Source: Billgrantia aerodenitrificans
Lineage (GTDB): Bacteria; Pseudomonadota; Gammaproteobacteria; Pseudomonadales; Halomonadaceae
NCBI RefSeq assembly: GCF_021404405.1
Contig: NZ_JABFTV010000007.1
Location: 62,001-126,000, forward strand
DNA length: 64,000 nucleotides
Direction: 5' to 3'
Shown: positions 27,377 through 36,106 of the stretch, piece by piece
Position numbering within the stretch: position 1 is the first letter of the stretch
How the letters are laid out: the number at the start of each line of letters is the position of its first letter
Made by a program: the position numbers and the translations under genes
Notes under the pieces: generated by a model
The model's input: the letters and a program-made list of their open reading frames with translations, nothing else
What the model was told of the DNA's origin: nothing
Database searches by the model: none

Positions 27377-27904
27377 TCAGTCGTCTGCGTGCAGTCGGCG
27401 CCAGCTCTGCGGGGTCATGCCCAGCCGTCGGTGAAAGTGGCGGGTGAAGTGCGATTGGTCGTAGAAGCCGCAGTCGCGAGCGATGCTTGAAAGGGGCTCG
27501 TCGCTGTTGCGCATCAGTTCGCAGGCCTTCATCAGGCGTCTTCGCGTCACGTAGGCCAGCGGTGGCTCGCCGAAGGTGTGCGTGAAGGCGTGTGAAAAAT
27601 GGCTGAGGCTGAGACGGGCCTGGCAGGCCATGTCGGTGACACGGATCGTCGAACCCAGGCGCTGTTCGACGAAGGCCATCACGCGTTTGACCTGCCAGCC
27701 GACCAGGCCACCGTGCAAACACGGCTTCGGCCCGGCTTCCGGTGAGGGCTGGGTGAGCAGGTTCATGGCCTGCACCAGGCTGGCGCGTGCCGCTTCTTGA
27801 TTCATGGGCAGGGCGGCTTCGGCGGCATCCAACAGCTTTAACAATTGATCCCGCAGGTCTACCAGGGCGGTAGGTGGGGCGTGCCTGCTCGTAAGCGGAA
27901 TCAT
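27377..27904 (-). CDS. AraC-family regulator, DNA-binding domain with short N-terminus
   Basis: The preferred start at 27904 gives 175 residues and is preceded by GGGAG at good spacing; the frame is open to 28066 but the extra residues look random. Only the AraC DNA-binding domain is recognisable, with RVTDMACQARLSLSHFSHAF as the first helix-turn-helix and LSSIARDCGFYDQSHFTRHF as the second. The first 70 residues show no known sensor fold. The target is unknown; the convergent flavin reductase gene or the EF-hand gene upstream are possible. Confidence 0.8.
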   Translation of the reverse strand: MIPLTSRHAPPTALVDLRDQLLKLLDAAEAALPMNQEAARASLVQAMNLLTQPSPEAGPKPCLHGGLVGWQVKRVMAFVEQRLGSTIRVTDMACQARLSLSHFSHAFTHTFGEPPLAYVTRRRLMKACELMRNSDEPLSSIARDCGFYDQSHFTRHFHRRLGMTPQSWRRLHADD

Positions 27905-28049
27905 CACATTGCTCCCGAACGATTCGGAAGTCCCGGTGGCGACGGCTGGAGAGGTCGCTCGGTGGCTTGGTCTGGGGCGGAGTCCGAGAAAAGTATAGGT
28001 CAGAGCCGGCGAACGCCCGACCTCAAACTCGCCGCATGAGCGAAGTGAA

Positions 28050-28094
28050 AAATCTCCTATCGACACGGATGCCTGAGCACTCGCGTCGATAGGA
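28050..28094 (-). terminator. Rho-independent terminator after the EF-hand gene
   Basis: Read on the minus strand, TCCTATCGAC and GTCGATAGGA form a perfect 10-bp stem around a 20-base loop, followed by GATTTTTC. It lies six bases after the EF-hand stop and before the AraC coding region. Confidence 0.7.
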
Positions 28095-28099
28095 ACACC

Positions 28100-28390
28100 T
28101 CAGTGATCCTTGTAGTGATTTTCGTACTCCTCTCGGGAGAGCAGGCCATCCAGGTTGTGATCCAGAGAGCCGAAACTGGCGGCCATGGAGACTCGAGAGG
28201 CTTCGGTAGAAGAAATATACCCGTTATGGTCGGTATCGATTTCATCGAAGCTGCTCACCACGTTAGTACGCGAGCCGGTGCCGATTTGCGCGGTCTGGAA
28301 GAGGTTGTCCTCCGGAGAGGGACGCTCCGCCAGCGCGGCGCCCGGCACCGCCGCCAAGGCAAGGCAAAGTGCGATAATGGACAGTCTCAT
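28100..28390 (-). CDS. Exported EF-hand calcium-binding protein
   Basis: This 96-residue protein has a clear Sec signal peptide (MRLSIIALCLALAAVPGAALA) and two EF-hand loops. The first is DTDHNGYISSTE (about residues 51-62), with all calcium-coordinating positions in place. The second is DHNLDGLLSREE (about 77-88). Such small periplasmic proteins bind calcium, but their role is mostly unknown. It is a single-gene unit with its own terminator. Confidence 0.85.
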   Translation of the reverse strand: MRLSIIALCLALAAVPGAALAERPSPEDNLFQTAQIGTGSRTNVVSSFDEIDTDHNGYISSTEASRVSMAASFGSLDHNLDGLLSREEYENHYKDH

Positions 28391-28559
28391 GATGACCTCC
28401 TGTCACGTTCGAAGCGGATGATCGAACCGACGAGCCGATCTCGTCGCCTTGATCATGGCGCCATGTGACCGCCCAGGCTTGCCCGGACCGGCTGCGTTTG
28501 GCACGTTTCTGCTGTGTCAGGAGGTCAGCATCGTTTGGCCTGATGCTTCGCCGTCGGGT

Positions 28560-29159
28560 TCAGAGCGCTCCGGTGAGCTTCTTCTCCACCAGCTCCAGGC
28601 GGTCCTGCCCCCAGAACGGCTCGCCTTCCACGTCATACCATGGAACGCCGAAGCAGCCGGCGGCGATGGCTTGCTCGCAGGCCGCGTCGAGACGCTGCTG
28701 CCCTTGCGTCTCCGACTCATCCAATAGTGCCTGGCCATCCAGGCCGCAGGCATCGGCGATCTCACGCAGGGTAGCGAGACCTGCGATGTCGCGCTCCTCG
28801 ACCCAGCAAGCTCGCAGTATGGCAAGCGAGAGCTCGGCGATGTCGTGCCCCTTAGCCTTGGCAGTCAGCGCCAGGCGCGCCGCCGGCCGGTCGTCGGTGG
28901 GGAAGTGCTTCGGCTCGACGTTGAGTGGAACGCCATGAACCTGCTTCCAGCGTTTCAACTCCACCAGTCGATAGGCCTGGCGCTCGGGCGCGCGTTTGGG
29001 CAGCGGAAGACCACCTGTTCTGGGGAAGACCGCGCTTACCGTGACCGGCACGTAGTCGATGGTAGCGCCGTGACGATTGGCGATCTCGCCGAGTCGTTCG
29101 TGGCCCAGGTAAGTCCACGGCGATACCAGGCTGAGGTAATAAGTGATGCGCTTGGGCAT
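28560..29159 (-). CDS. DsbA-family 2-hydroxychromene-2-carboxylate isomerase-like protein
   Basis: The 199-residue protein fits the HCCA isomerase/GST-kappa branch of the thioredoxin fold. It begins MPKRITYYLSLVSPWTYLGH, with serine in the place of the DsbA cysteine pair, and ends with GCFGVPWYDVEGEPFWGQDR, the cis-proline region. Family members isomerise aromatic-ring breakdown products with glutathione, or have unknown substrates. The start at 29159 has GAGG upstream. It lies after the TAXI-TRAP operon on the same strand but beyond a 16-bp-stem hairpin, so co-transcription is uncertain. Confidence 0.8.
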   Translation of the reverse strand: MPKRITYYLSLVSPWTYLGHERLGEIANRHGATIDYVPVTVSAVFPRTGGLPLPKRAPERQAYRLVELKRWKQVHGVPLNVEPKHFPTDDRPAARLALTAKAKGHDIAELSLAILRACWVEERDIAGLATLREIADACGLDGQALLDESETQGQQRLDAACEQAIAAGCFGVPWYDVEGEPFWGQDRLELVEKKLTGAL

Positions 29160-29234
29160 GGAAGGTGCCTCATGGTCGCGAGAGGGTTTTCGAAGACTAA
29201 CCCAGAAGGCTAGATGAGCAAGTGCTCGATCGAG

Positions 29235-29269
29235 GCAATGCCGCCGGTGGAGCCCACCGGCGGCATTGC
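29235..29269. terminator. Perfect 16-bp-stem hairpin after the first TAXI gene
   Basis: GCAATGCCGCCGGTGG and CCACCGGCGGCATTGC pair perfectly with a 3-base loop. It lies 18 bp after the stop of the minus-strand TAXI gene. No T-run follows on either strand, so it may be a 3'-end-stabilising hairpin more than a full terminator. Confidence 0.6.
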
Positions 29270-29286
29270 TGCTGCGAATAGCGTGC

Positions 29287-30270
29287 TTACTGCGCTTCCG
29301 GCGGCACCAGCTCATCCGGTACTTCGATGCCGACTTCGCGGTAGTAGCGCAGCGCGCCGGCATGCAGCGGCGTGGCGGTGTTCTCCACCGAGATTTCCGG
29401 CGTCATGCCCTGGGCCGGGGCGAAGGTCTGGCCCAGGCGCTCGATGCTCTCCCAATAGGCGCGGGTGAACTCGTAGGCGGCATCTTCGGAAAGATCGCTG
29501 GTGGCGGCGATGCCGATGTAGGTGCCCAGGGTGGTGGCCGCCGGCATGTCGCGGTAGGTGCCTTCGGGAATCTCGGTGGCCGAGAGGAACGGCAGCGCCT
29601 CGGTGGCGGTGGCGACCTGCTCGTCGGTCAGCGAGAGCACCCGCAGCGGACGCGAGGAGTGCACCTCGGTGAAGGCCGGAATCGGCGGAATGCCGTTATA
29701 GCTGAAGCCGACGATGCGTCCGTCGACCACGGCATCGGCGGCGTCCGACATGCTCATGCGCTGGAAGTCCGGTGCGATGCCCAGGGCGTCGAACACCAGC
29801 TCGGTGATGTACTCGCCGCCGCCGCCGATGCTGCTGGGGTTGAAGCGCGCCCCGTCCAGATCCTCGAAGGTTTCGATGCCGCTGTCCTGGCGCACCGCCC
29901 AGTGCATGGTCGAAGGTGCCACCCACAGCACCATGCGCATCTGGTCGATGGCATCGTTCTCGTAGCGCCCGGTACCGGTGTAGGCCTCATAGGCCCCGGG
30001 AGCGTCGATCAGGCCCAGGTCGATCTCGCCGCGACCGAGGCGAATGGCGTTCTCCCGCGAACCGCCGGTCTCGCGCACCGAGACCTCGAGGGGCGAGTCG
30101 GCGCTGACCAGCCGCGAGAGTTCCGAGAAACCGAAGTACCAGCCGGAGGCGGCCGGCGCCACGCCGATGCTGACAGCTTCCTGGGCTGCCGCCGGCGCGG
30201 CCAGGCCGACGGCGAGCGCCGCCGCGGCAAGCGGCTTGAGGGCAGGCTGGAGTGAGCGGGGCATTTTCAT
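29287..30270 (-). CDS. TAXI-family TRAP transporter solute-binding protein (copy 1)
   Basis: This 327-residue periplasmic binding protein has a signal peptide ending near APAAAQ. It carries TAXI-family landmarks: SIGVAPAASGWYFGFSE, VRETGGSRENAIRLGRGEIDL and RFNPSSIGGGGEYITE. It would deliver a carboxylic acid to the fused TRAP permease upstream in the operon. AAGGAGGT lies before the ATG. It is closely similar along its whole length to the binding protein at 33783-34766, including TFAPAQGMTP versus SFKPAEGVTP, so the operon carries two receptors for one permease. Confidence 0.9.
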   Translation of the reverse strand: MKMPRSLQPALKPLAAAALAVGLAAPAAAQEAVSIGVAPAASGWYFGFSELSRLVSADSPLEVSVRETGGSRENAIRLGRGEIDLGLIDAPGAYEAYTGTGRYENDAIDQMRMVLWVAPSTMHWAVRQDSGIETFEDLDGARFNPSSIGGGGEYITELVFDALGIAPDFQRMSMSDAADAVVDGRIVGFSYNGIPPIPAFTEVHSSRPLRVLSLTDEQVATATEALPFLSATEIPEGTYRDMPAATTLGTYIGIAATSDLSEDAAYEFTRAYWESIERLGQTFAPAQGMTPEISVENTATPLHAGALRYYREVGIEVPDELVPPEAQ

Positions 30271-30334
30271 GGCGTGTACCTCCTTGCTTGTCGTTGTGTT
30301 GTGTTGTGATTGTGGTTATCGCTTGTCGTGGTGG

Positions 30335-30751
30335 TTATCGGCCCTGCTCTTCGCGATAGGCGGCGATCACCTCGCGGGCCACGCGCAGGCCGTCGATGGC
30401 GGCGGGAAAGCCGCAATAGGGTACGCACTGCAGCAGTACCTCGCGGATCTCCTCCTCGCTGCAGCCGTTGTTGAGCGCGCCGCGCAGGTGCACCTTGAGC
30501 TCATGAGGGCGGTTGAGCGCCACCAGCATGCCGATGTTGATCAGGCTGCGGGTGGGGCGGGCGAGCCCCGGGCGGTTCCAGATGTCGTTCCAGCAGTTGC
30601 GCGTGACCAGCTCCTGGATCGGCCAGCTGAAGTCGTCCACCTGGGAGAGCGCGGCATCCACGTAGTCATCGCCCAGCACTTCGCGGCGAGTGGCGAGCCC
30701 TGCCTGATCGAGACTCTCTTGACGTGAGGGCTTGTCTTGGCGTGAGGTCAT
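30335..30751 (-). CDS. Carboxymuconolactone decarboxylase-like protein
   Basis: The 138-residue protein matches the PcaC/AhpD-like family. The core is TRSLINIGMLVALNRPHELK followed by VHLRGALNNGCSEEEIREVL and YCGFPAAIDGLRVA. In PcaC this fold decarboxylates gamma-carboxymuconolactone, but many relatives have unknown activity, and no protocatechuate genes are nearby. The start at 30751 has AAGGAGAG upstream. It lies 26 bp downstream of the 2-hydroxyacid dehydrogenase, inside the TAXI-TRAP operon, so it probably acts on the imported acid or a product of it. Confidence 0.85.
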   Translation of the reverse strand: MTSRQDKPSRQESLDQAGLATRREVLGDDYVDAALSQVDDFSWPIQELVTRNCWNDIWNRPGLARPTRSLINIGMLVALNRPHELKVHLRGALNNGCSEEEIREVLLQCVPYCGFPAAIDGLRVAREVIAAYREEQGR

Positions 30752-30777
30752 GGGGTGTCTCTCCTTGCGTTGCCCGT

Positions 30778-31725
30778 TCACTCGGCCAGGTTCTTCACCG
30801 GCCGGCCCGCGTCGAAGGCCAGCAGGTTGTCGAAGGCATCGCCGAAGTAGAGCTCATAGCTGTCCTTCTCCACGTAGCCCAGGTGGGGCGTGGCGAGGAA
30901 GTTGGGCAGCGCGAGCAGCGGATGGCTGGCCACCGGCTCCTCCTCGAACACGTCCACCGCGGCGCGGCCCGGGCGGCCTTCGCGCAGTGCGGCTTCCAGC
31001 GCGCCTGTGGCGATCAGCGGTGCACGGCTGGTGTTGACCAGCAGCGCGGTGGGCTTCATGCGGGCCAGATCCTCGGCGCTGACGATGCCGCGGGTGTCGT
31101 CGTTCAGGCGCAGGTGCAGGCTCAGCACGTCGCTGCGCTCGAACAGCTCGGCCTGGCTCGCTGCCACGTCGAGGCCGGCCTCGGCGGCGCGGGCACGGGT
31201 GCCCTCGCGGCCCCACACCAGCACGTTCATTTCGAAGGCCTGGCCGTAGCGGGCGATCAGCTTGCCGATCTTGCCGTAGCCGAAGATACCCAGCGTGCGA
31301 CCCTTGAGCCCGGTGCCCAGGGTGCGCTGCCAGCGGCCGGCCTTGAGGTTCTCGAACTCCTCGGGAATGTGGCGCATGGCGGCCAGCACCAGGCCCCAGG
31401 TGAGCTCGGCGGCAGCGTAGGGCGAGCCGGTACCGGCCATCACGGTCACGCCGTGGCTCTTGCAGGCGGCCATGTCGACGTGGGCCGCGCCGCCGCCGGT
31501 CTGGCTGATCGCCTTGAGTCGGGGCAGCCGGGCCAGCAGCGACTCGGTGATCGACGTGCGCTCGCGGATCAGCACCAGGGCATCGGCGTCCCGGAAGCGC
31601 TCCACCAGGGCGTCCTCGTCGGTCACGGTGTCGTCGTAGATGGTGACCTCATGCCCCTCGAGCTTGGCGAAGGCGTCCAGGTGGCGCACGCAGTCCTGGT
31701 AGTCGTCGGGAATTACGATCTTCAT
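30778..31725 (-). CDS. D-2-hydroxyacid dehydrogenase family protein
   Basis: This 315-residue enzyme would interconvert a D-2-hydroxy acid and a 2-oxo acid with NAD(P). It has the NAD-binding motif LGIFGYGKIGKL and catalytic residues in the usual setting: Arg in VNTSRAPLI, Glu in DVFEEEP and His in ATPHLGYVE. The start (MKIVIPDDYQDC) overlaps the stop of the TRAP permease gene in an ATGA. It resembles the glyoxylate/phosphoglycerate dehydrogenase branch. Coupling to a TAXI-TRAP transporter suggests it acts on the imported hydroxy acid. Confidence 0.88.
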   Translation of the reverse strand: MKIVIPDDYQDCVRHLDAFAKLEGHEVTIYDDTVTDEDALVERFRDADALVLIRERTSITESLLARLPRLKAISQTGGGAAHVDMAACKSHGVTVMAGTGSPYAAAELTWGLVLAAMRHIPEEFENLKAGRWQRTLGTGLKGRTLGIFGYGKIGKLIARYGQAFEMNVLVWGREGTRARAAEAGLDVAASQAELFERSDVLSLHLRLNDDTRGIVSAEDLARMKPTALLVNTSRAPLIATGALEAALREGRPGRAAVDVFEEEPVASHPLLALPNFLATPHLGYVEKDSYELYFGDAFDNLLAFDAGRPVKNLAE

Positions 31726-33683
31726 GGGGCAGGCTCCTTGCTGGCCAGGGGTGAAGAAGAGGCTCCTAATGTGCTGCGGTTGAGGCGATATTGCCAGGCC
31801 CATACAGCGCCGATCAGGGCGATGCCCAGCGCATCGGTAACCAGCTGGCCGCTGATCAGCATCAGCGCCGCCGCCAGCAGCAGGCCGCGCTCCAGCCACG
31901 AACAGGGACGCAGGAAGTAGCCGATGGTGGAGGCCGCCAGCGCCGTGATGCCTAGCACGCCGCTGCCTACGGCCAGGGCGATCTGCAGCCCGGTGCCGTC
32001 GCCCAGCAGCGGCGGGTGGTAGATGAACATGAAGGGGATCAGGAAGCCGCCCAGGGAGATCTTGGTGGCGGTGAGGGCGGTGCGGAACCAGTGCGAGCCG
32101 GCAATGGCGCCGCCGATGTAGGCGGCCAGCGCCACCGGCGGGGTGACCCCGGAGAGAATGGCGAAGTAAAGGATGAACAGGTGCGCCGAGAGGCTCGGGA
32201 GGCCGGCCTCGATGAAGGCCGCCGCCACCACCGAGGCGGCCAGCATGTAGGCGGCCACGGTGGGCAGGCCCATGCCGAGGATGATCGCCACCACCATGGC
32301 CAGCAGCAAGGTGATCAGCACGTCGCCGCCGCTGACGATGAGGATCACCGAGGAGACCTTGAGGCCGAGGCCGGTGAGGCTGATCACCGCGGCGATGATC
32401 GCCACGCTGCCGATGATCACCGCGATCATGGCGGCGGTCATGGCGCCGGCCTCCAGGGCGGCGGGCAGCGACTTGACGCGCTCGACGAAGGTACCCGGGC
32501 TGCGCCAGGAGAACAGGTAGAGCGCCATGGCGGTGAAGTAGGCCGCCACGGCGGCGGTGGTCGGGGTGTAGCGCATCACCAGCAGCGTGATCAGCACGAT
32601 CAGCGGGATCACCAGGGTCTCGATGTTGTAGAGGCCCTGACGCAGGGTGGGCCGCTCGGACTTGGGAATCGGGTTGAGGCCCAGGCGCTTGGCCTCGAAG
32701 TGCACGCTCATCCAGATGGCGAGATAGAACAGCAATGCCGGGATCAGCGCGGCGCTGATGATGTTGAGGTAGCTGGTCGAGATGACGTCGGCCATGACGA
32801 AGGCGGCCGCGCCCATGATCGGCGGCAGAATCTGCCCGCCGGTGGAGGCCGAGGCCTCGGTGGCGGCGGCGAAGCGTGGGCTGTAGCCGTTCTTCTTCAT
32901 CAGCGGAATGGTGAACACCCCGGTGGTGGCGACGTTGGCCGCGGTGCTGCCGCTGATGCTGCCGAACATGGCGCTGCACAGGGTCGCGGCCTTGGCCGGG
33001 CCTCCCGACATGCGCCCGGTGGCGGCATTGGAGAGGCGCATGAAGCTGTCGCCGCCGCCGGTGGTGACCAGCAGGGCGCCGAACATGATGAAGATGACGA
33101 TCACCGTGGAGGAGGTGCGCATCAGGCTGCCGTAGACCCCGGTCGGGCTCATGTAGAAGGTGGCCACCAGGTCGTCCCAGCGATAGCCGCCGTGCCCCCA
33201 CACGCCGGGCAGATGGTTGCCGAAGGCGGCGTAGGCCAGGGCGATCAGCACCAGAATGGGAAAGGCCAGGCCGATGGCGCGGCGGCACGCCTCCAGCAGC
33301 AGCAGGATGGCCGCCACGCCGAAGAAGAGGTCCAGCGTGGTGGGCATCAGATAGCCCAGCTGGTAGATGATGCGGTCGAAATGGTGAACGTAGTAAGCGC
33401 TGACCGCCACGCCCAGGGCGATCGGCACGATGTCGTACCAGGGCACGCGCTTGGCGTCGCGCTGGCGGCAGCTGTAAGCCAGGAAGATCAGCGGCAGGGC
33501 GAACAGCAGGTGCACGGCGTTCTGAGTGTTCACTGGACCGGTAACGGCCGTGTAGAGGTGGAACAGCGCCATGGATACGGCAGCGAGGCGCGTCACCATG
33601 AACCAGAAGCCGGCGAGCTGACGCTTGCCCGAGTCCTCCGAGTATTTCTCAACGACTTTGGAATTTGCTGGGGTGTCCATCAT
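31722..33683 (-). CDS. TRAP transporter fused permease (4TM/12TM, TAXI type)
   Basis: The 653-residue inner-membrane protein joins the small and large TRAP subunits in one chain, as is normal for TAXI systems. It has about sixteen or more hydrophobic segments. The large-subunit signature includes GGGDSFMRLSNAATGRMSGG and GSISGSTAANVATTGVFTIP. Transport is driven by an ion gradient, with a TAXI binding protein as receptor. GGGAG lies before the ATG. It sits between two paralogous receptor genes and overlaps the dehydrogenase gene downstream by four bases. Confidence 0.92.
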   Translation of the reverse strand: MMDTPANSKVVEKYSEDSGKRQLAGFWFMVTRLAAVSMALFHLYTAVTGPVNTQNAVHLLFALPLIFLAYSCRQRDAKRVPWYDIVPIALGVAVSAYYVHHFDRIIYQLGYLMPTTLDLFFGVAAILLLLEACRRAIGLAFPILVLIALAYAAFGNHLPGVWGHGGYRWDDLVATFYMSPTGVYGSLMRTSSTVIVIFIMFGALLVTTGGGDSFMRLSNAATGRMSGGPAKAATLCSAMFGSISGSTAANVATTGVFTIPLMKKNGYSPRFAAATEASASTGGQILPPIMGAAAFVMADVISTSYLNIISAALIPALLFYLAIWMSVHFEAKRLGLNPIPKSERPTLRQGLYNIETLVIPLIVLITLLVMRYTPTTAAVAAYFTAMALYLFSWRSPGTFVERVKSLPAALEAGAMTAAMIAVIIGSVAIIAAVISLTGLGLKVSSVILIVSGGDVLITLLLAMVVAIILGMGLPTVAAYMLAASVVAAAFIEAGLPSLSAHLFILYFAILSGVTPPVALAAYIGGAIAGSHWFRTALTATKISLGGFLIPFMFIYHPPLLGDGTGLQIALAVGSGVLGITALAASTIGYFLRPCSWLERGLLLAAALMLISGQLVTDALGIALIGAVWAWQYRLNRSTLGASSSPLASKEPAP

Positions 33684-33747
33684 TCGGATGACTCCCGCAC
33701 CGCGGCATCGAGTCAGGGGCGGTGCGTCAGGAAAAGGGCGACGATAA

Positions 33748-33774
33748 CCTCCGCGGGCGCCAGGCCCGCGGAGG
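33748..33774. other. Hairpin between the second TAXI gene and the permease gene
   Basis: CCTCCGCGGG and CCCGCGGAGG form a perfect 10-bp stem with a 7-base loop, nine bases after the receptor stop codon. It probably keeps the receptor message more abundant than the permease message. Confidence 0.6.
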
Positions 33775-33782
33775 CGCCTGGA

Positions 33783-34766
33783 TCACTGGGCTTCGGGGGG
33801 AATGATCTCCTCAGGGATGTCGAGGCCCAGTTCCTGGTAGTAGCGCAGGGCGCCGGCATGCAGCGGGAAGGTGGCATTGTCGATCACGGTCTGCGGGGTC
33901 ACCCCTTCGGCCGGCTTGAAGGAGTTGGCCACCTGCTCGTGGTTCTCCCAATAGGCCTTGGTGATCTCGTAGACGGTGTCGTCGCTGAGATCGGCATTGG
34001 CCGCGACGCCCATGTAGATACCCAGCGAGGTGGCATCGGGCATGCCGCGATAGGTGCCTTCGGGAATCACGGTACCGGCCAGGAAGGGCAACTCTGCCGT
34101 TACCTGTTCGACCTGCTCGTCGGTCAGTGACAGCAGGCGCAGCGTGCGAGAGGAGTGGACCTCGGTGAAGGCCGGAATCGGCGGCACCCCGTTGTAGCTG
34201 AAGCCAACCAGGCGGCCGTCGACCACGCCTTCGGCGGCATCGTCGATGCGCATGCGCTGGAAGTCGGGCGCCACCCCGAGGATGTCGAACACCAGCTCGG
34301 TGATGTATTCACCGCCGCCGCCGATGCTGCTGGGGTTGAAGCGCTGGCCGTCGAGCCCTTCGAAGTCCTCGATGCCGGAATCCTCGCGTACCGCCCAGTG
34401 CATGGTGGAAGGGGCGATCCAGTAGATCAGGCGGGCATCGGGATTGGGGGTGTCTTCGAAGCGGCCGGTGCCGTTGTACATCTCGTAGCCCACCAAGGCC
34501 TCGGTGAAGGCCAGGTCGAGTTCTCCGCGGGTCAGGCGAATGGCGTTCTCGCGGGTGCCGCCGGTCTCTCGCACGGTGATTTCATAGGGGGTGTTGGCGC
34601 TGATGACGCGAGCACCTTCGGAAATACCGAAGAACCAGCCGGTACCGGTGGGCACGGCACCTATGTTCAGGGAGGTATTGGCCTGGGCGCTCGTGACGCC
34701 GAGGCTACCGATGGCCAGAAGTGAGGCAGGTATCAGCAGGCGTGCCTTGCGGGTAAACGATGTCAT
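33783..34766 (-). CDS. TAXI-family TRAP transporter solute-binding protein (copy 2)
   Basis: This is the first gene of the TAXI-TRAP operon. The 327-residue protein has a signal peptide (LLIPASLLAIGSLGVTSAQA) and the same landmarks as copy 1: NIGAVPTGTGWFFGISEGAR, ETGGTRENAIRLTRGELDL and NPSSIGGGGEYITE. The two copies have identical lengths and align without gaps by eye, so they arose by duplication. Differences in the ligand-facing stretches (for example EALVGYEMYNGTGRFED versus DAPGAYEAYTGTGRYEN) suggest different but related ligands. A LysR-type dyad lies about 170 bp upstream. Confidence 0.9.
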   Translation of the reverse strand: MTSFTRKARLLIPASLLAIGSLGVTSAQANTSLNIGAVPTGTGWFFGISEGARVISANTPYEITVRETGGTRENAIRLTRGELDLAFTEALVGYEMYNGTGRFEDTPNPDARLIYWIAPSTMHWAVREDSGIEDFEGLDGQRFNPSSIGGGGEYITELVFDILGVAPDFQRMRIDDAAEGVVDGRLVGFSYNGVPPIPAFTEVHSSRTLRLLSLTDEQVEQVTAELPFLAGTVIPEGTYRGMPDATSLGIYMGVAANADLSDDTVYEITKAYWENHEQVANSFKPAEGVTPQTVIDNATFPLHAGALRYYQELGLDIPEEIIPPEAQ

Positions 34767-35146
34767 TGTTATGTCCTCTCGGTGTTTGGCTTGTTGTTCT
34801 TGTTAGGAGTGCTCTTCTGTAGTCGTGTCGTTCTGCGGTCGTGACGCAGACGTCATGTCGCGGGCCAGAAAATGTCCTGGCGACATTGAATTCATAATGG
34901 TTGGGGGGCGGTGTGTATATTGACGAATCATTAACCTGCCTTCGTAGCAGGCGAAACCAAACGTTTGATCTACATCGTCACAACCTGCTTGGGCAATCGC
35001 CCGGCTCGGTGATCAGTCCTTGTATTTTCGAGTTATCTGCTTGTTTTTTCTGACTCAAGTTGGAGCCAGGAGGAAAGAGGCTGGTGCCATTCATTGCAGA
35101 CGAGCTGGGCTGGCCGTGGGTCTGATCAGACTGGTTTAAGTTCTGT
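34767..35146 (-). promoter_or_regulatory. Promoter region of the TAXI-TRAP operon
   Basis: This 380-bp gap separates the LysR stop from the TAXI-TRAP operon and holds the operon's promoter. It is AT-richer than its surroundings near 34890-34930 and 35030-35050. It carries the LysR-like dyad listed separately. I see no small gene in it and no clear sigma70 pair. Confidence 0.5.
34936..34960 (-). promoter_or_regulatory. LysR-type dyad (site 2) upstream of the TAXI-TRAP operon
   Basis: CTGCCTTCG, a 7-base spacer and CGAAACCAA give the form TTCG-N7-CGAA, which contains a T-N11-A LysR box. The right arm equals that of the site at 36107-36131 in eight of nine bases, the left arm in seven of nine, and the spacing is the same. 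It suggests control of this operon by the LysR protein encoded next door. Confidence 0.6.
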
Positions 35147-36070
35147 TCAACTTTTGTCGAAGAAAGGGGCGCCTTGTGCCTGGCGCGGCTGCAGCAGATG
35201 ATCGACGAGGTGCCGAGCGACTACCGGCAGCGTTTCGTAGTGACGCATGCCGATCACGATCTCCCTGCGTGCCCAGTCGTCGGCCAGCGGTATCAGACGC
35301 AGGCGCAGGTCGCGCAGGTCCCGATACAGCGTACGCTGGGGCAGCACGCCGATACCCATGCCGTGGTGGATCATGCGGCAGATGGCATCGAAGCTGCGTA
35401 CCTGGATGCGCATGCGCAGGGTGCGACCGGCCTGATTGGCTTGCTCATGCAGCAGCGACTGCAGCGAGGTGTCCTGCTGCAGCCCGACGAAGTCGTGCTC
35501 GGTGGCCTCGTGCAGGAACAGCTGTTCGCGCTGAGAGAGAGGATGATCCTCGGGTGTCACCAGCACCAACTGGTCGTGCCGGTAGGGGCGAACCTCGAGG
35601 CCGTCGGCTGCTACGTGTCCGGCGAAGATGCCCACATCGGCGATGCCATCCTGCACGGCGCTGATCGCCTCGGCACTGTTGCGCTCCTGAAGGTCGAGCT
35701 TGATCTGAGGGTATTCACGCGAGAAGGCGCTCAGGTCCTGGGGCAGGAAGGCAATGATTGCCGAGGTGTTGGAGTGGATGCGCACATGGCCCCGAACCCC
35801 TTCGCCGTATTCGCTGAGCTCCGCTTCGAGGCGGGCGACGTCCTCGAGGATGCGGCGCGCGTGGTGCAGGAAGGCCTGACCGGCGGGGGTGAGCTCGACG
35901 CCGCGAGAGCGGCGATAGAGCAGTTCGCTGCCGACCATGGCTTCGAGATCGCTGACCCGCTTGCTCACGGCGGCCAGGGCCATGTGCTCGCGCTGTGCGG
36001 CTGCCGTCAGCTGCCCCTCATCGGCAATGGCGACGAACAGACGAAGGGTGACGAAATCGAAGCGGCGCAT
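35147..36070 (-). CDS. LysR-family regulator of the adjacent carboxylic-acid genes
   Basis: This 307-residue regulator has the N-terminal helix-turn-helix QLTAAAQREHMALAAVSKRV (about residues 20-39) followed by SDLEAMVGSELLYRRSRGVE. The effector-binding domain includes VRIHSNTSAIIAFLPQDL and GMGIGVLPQRT. It lies between the TAXI-TRAP operon (same strand, downstream) and the divergent CoA-transferase operon. A perfect dyad lies 37 bp upstream of its start, and a near copy lies before the TAXI-TRAP operon, so it probably controls both and itself. The inducer may be the transported acid or a CoA ester of it. Confidence 0.88.
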   Translation of the reverse strand: MRRFDFVTLRLFVAIADEGQLTAAAQREHMALAAVSKRVSDLEAMVGSELLYRRSRGVELTPAGQAFLHHARRILEDVARLEAELSEYGEGVRGHVRIHSNTSAIIAFLPQDLSAFSREYPQIKLDLQERNSAEAISAVQDGIADVGIFAGHVAADGLEVRPYRHDQLVLVTPEDHPLSQREQLFLHEATEHDFVGLQQDTSLQSLLHEQANQAGRTLRMRIQVRSFDAICRMIHHGMGIGVLPQRTLYRDLRDLRLRLIPLADDWARREIVIGMRHYETLPVVARHLVDHLLQPRQAQGAPFFDKS

Positions 36071-36106
36071 GGCAAGGCTCCAGGTGCAATATGAGTCATC
36101 CTACCC

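Noticed and set aside
32016..34130. A 704-codon open frame on the plus strand, antisense to the TAXI-TRAP genes
   Set aside because: Its composition is the antisense shadow of GC-rich codons, with runs of His, Gly, Asp and Gln and no family features. The minus-strand genes explain the region fully.
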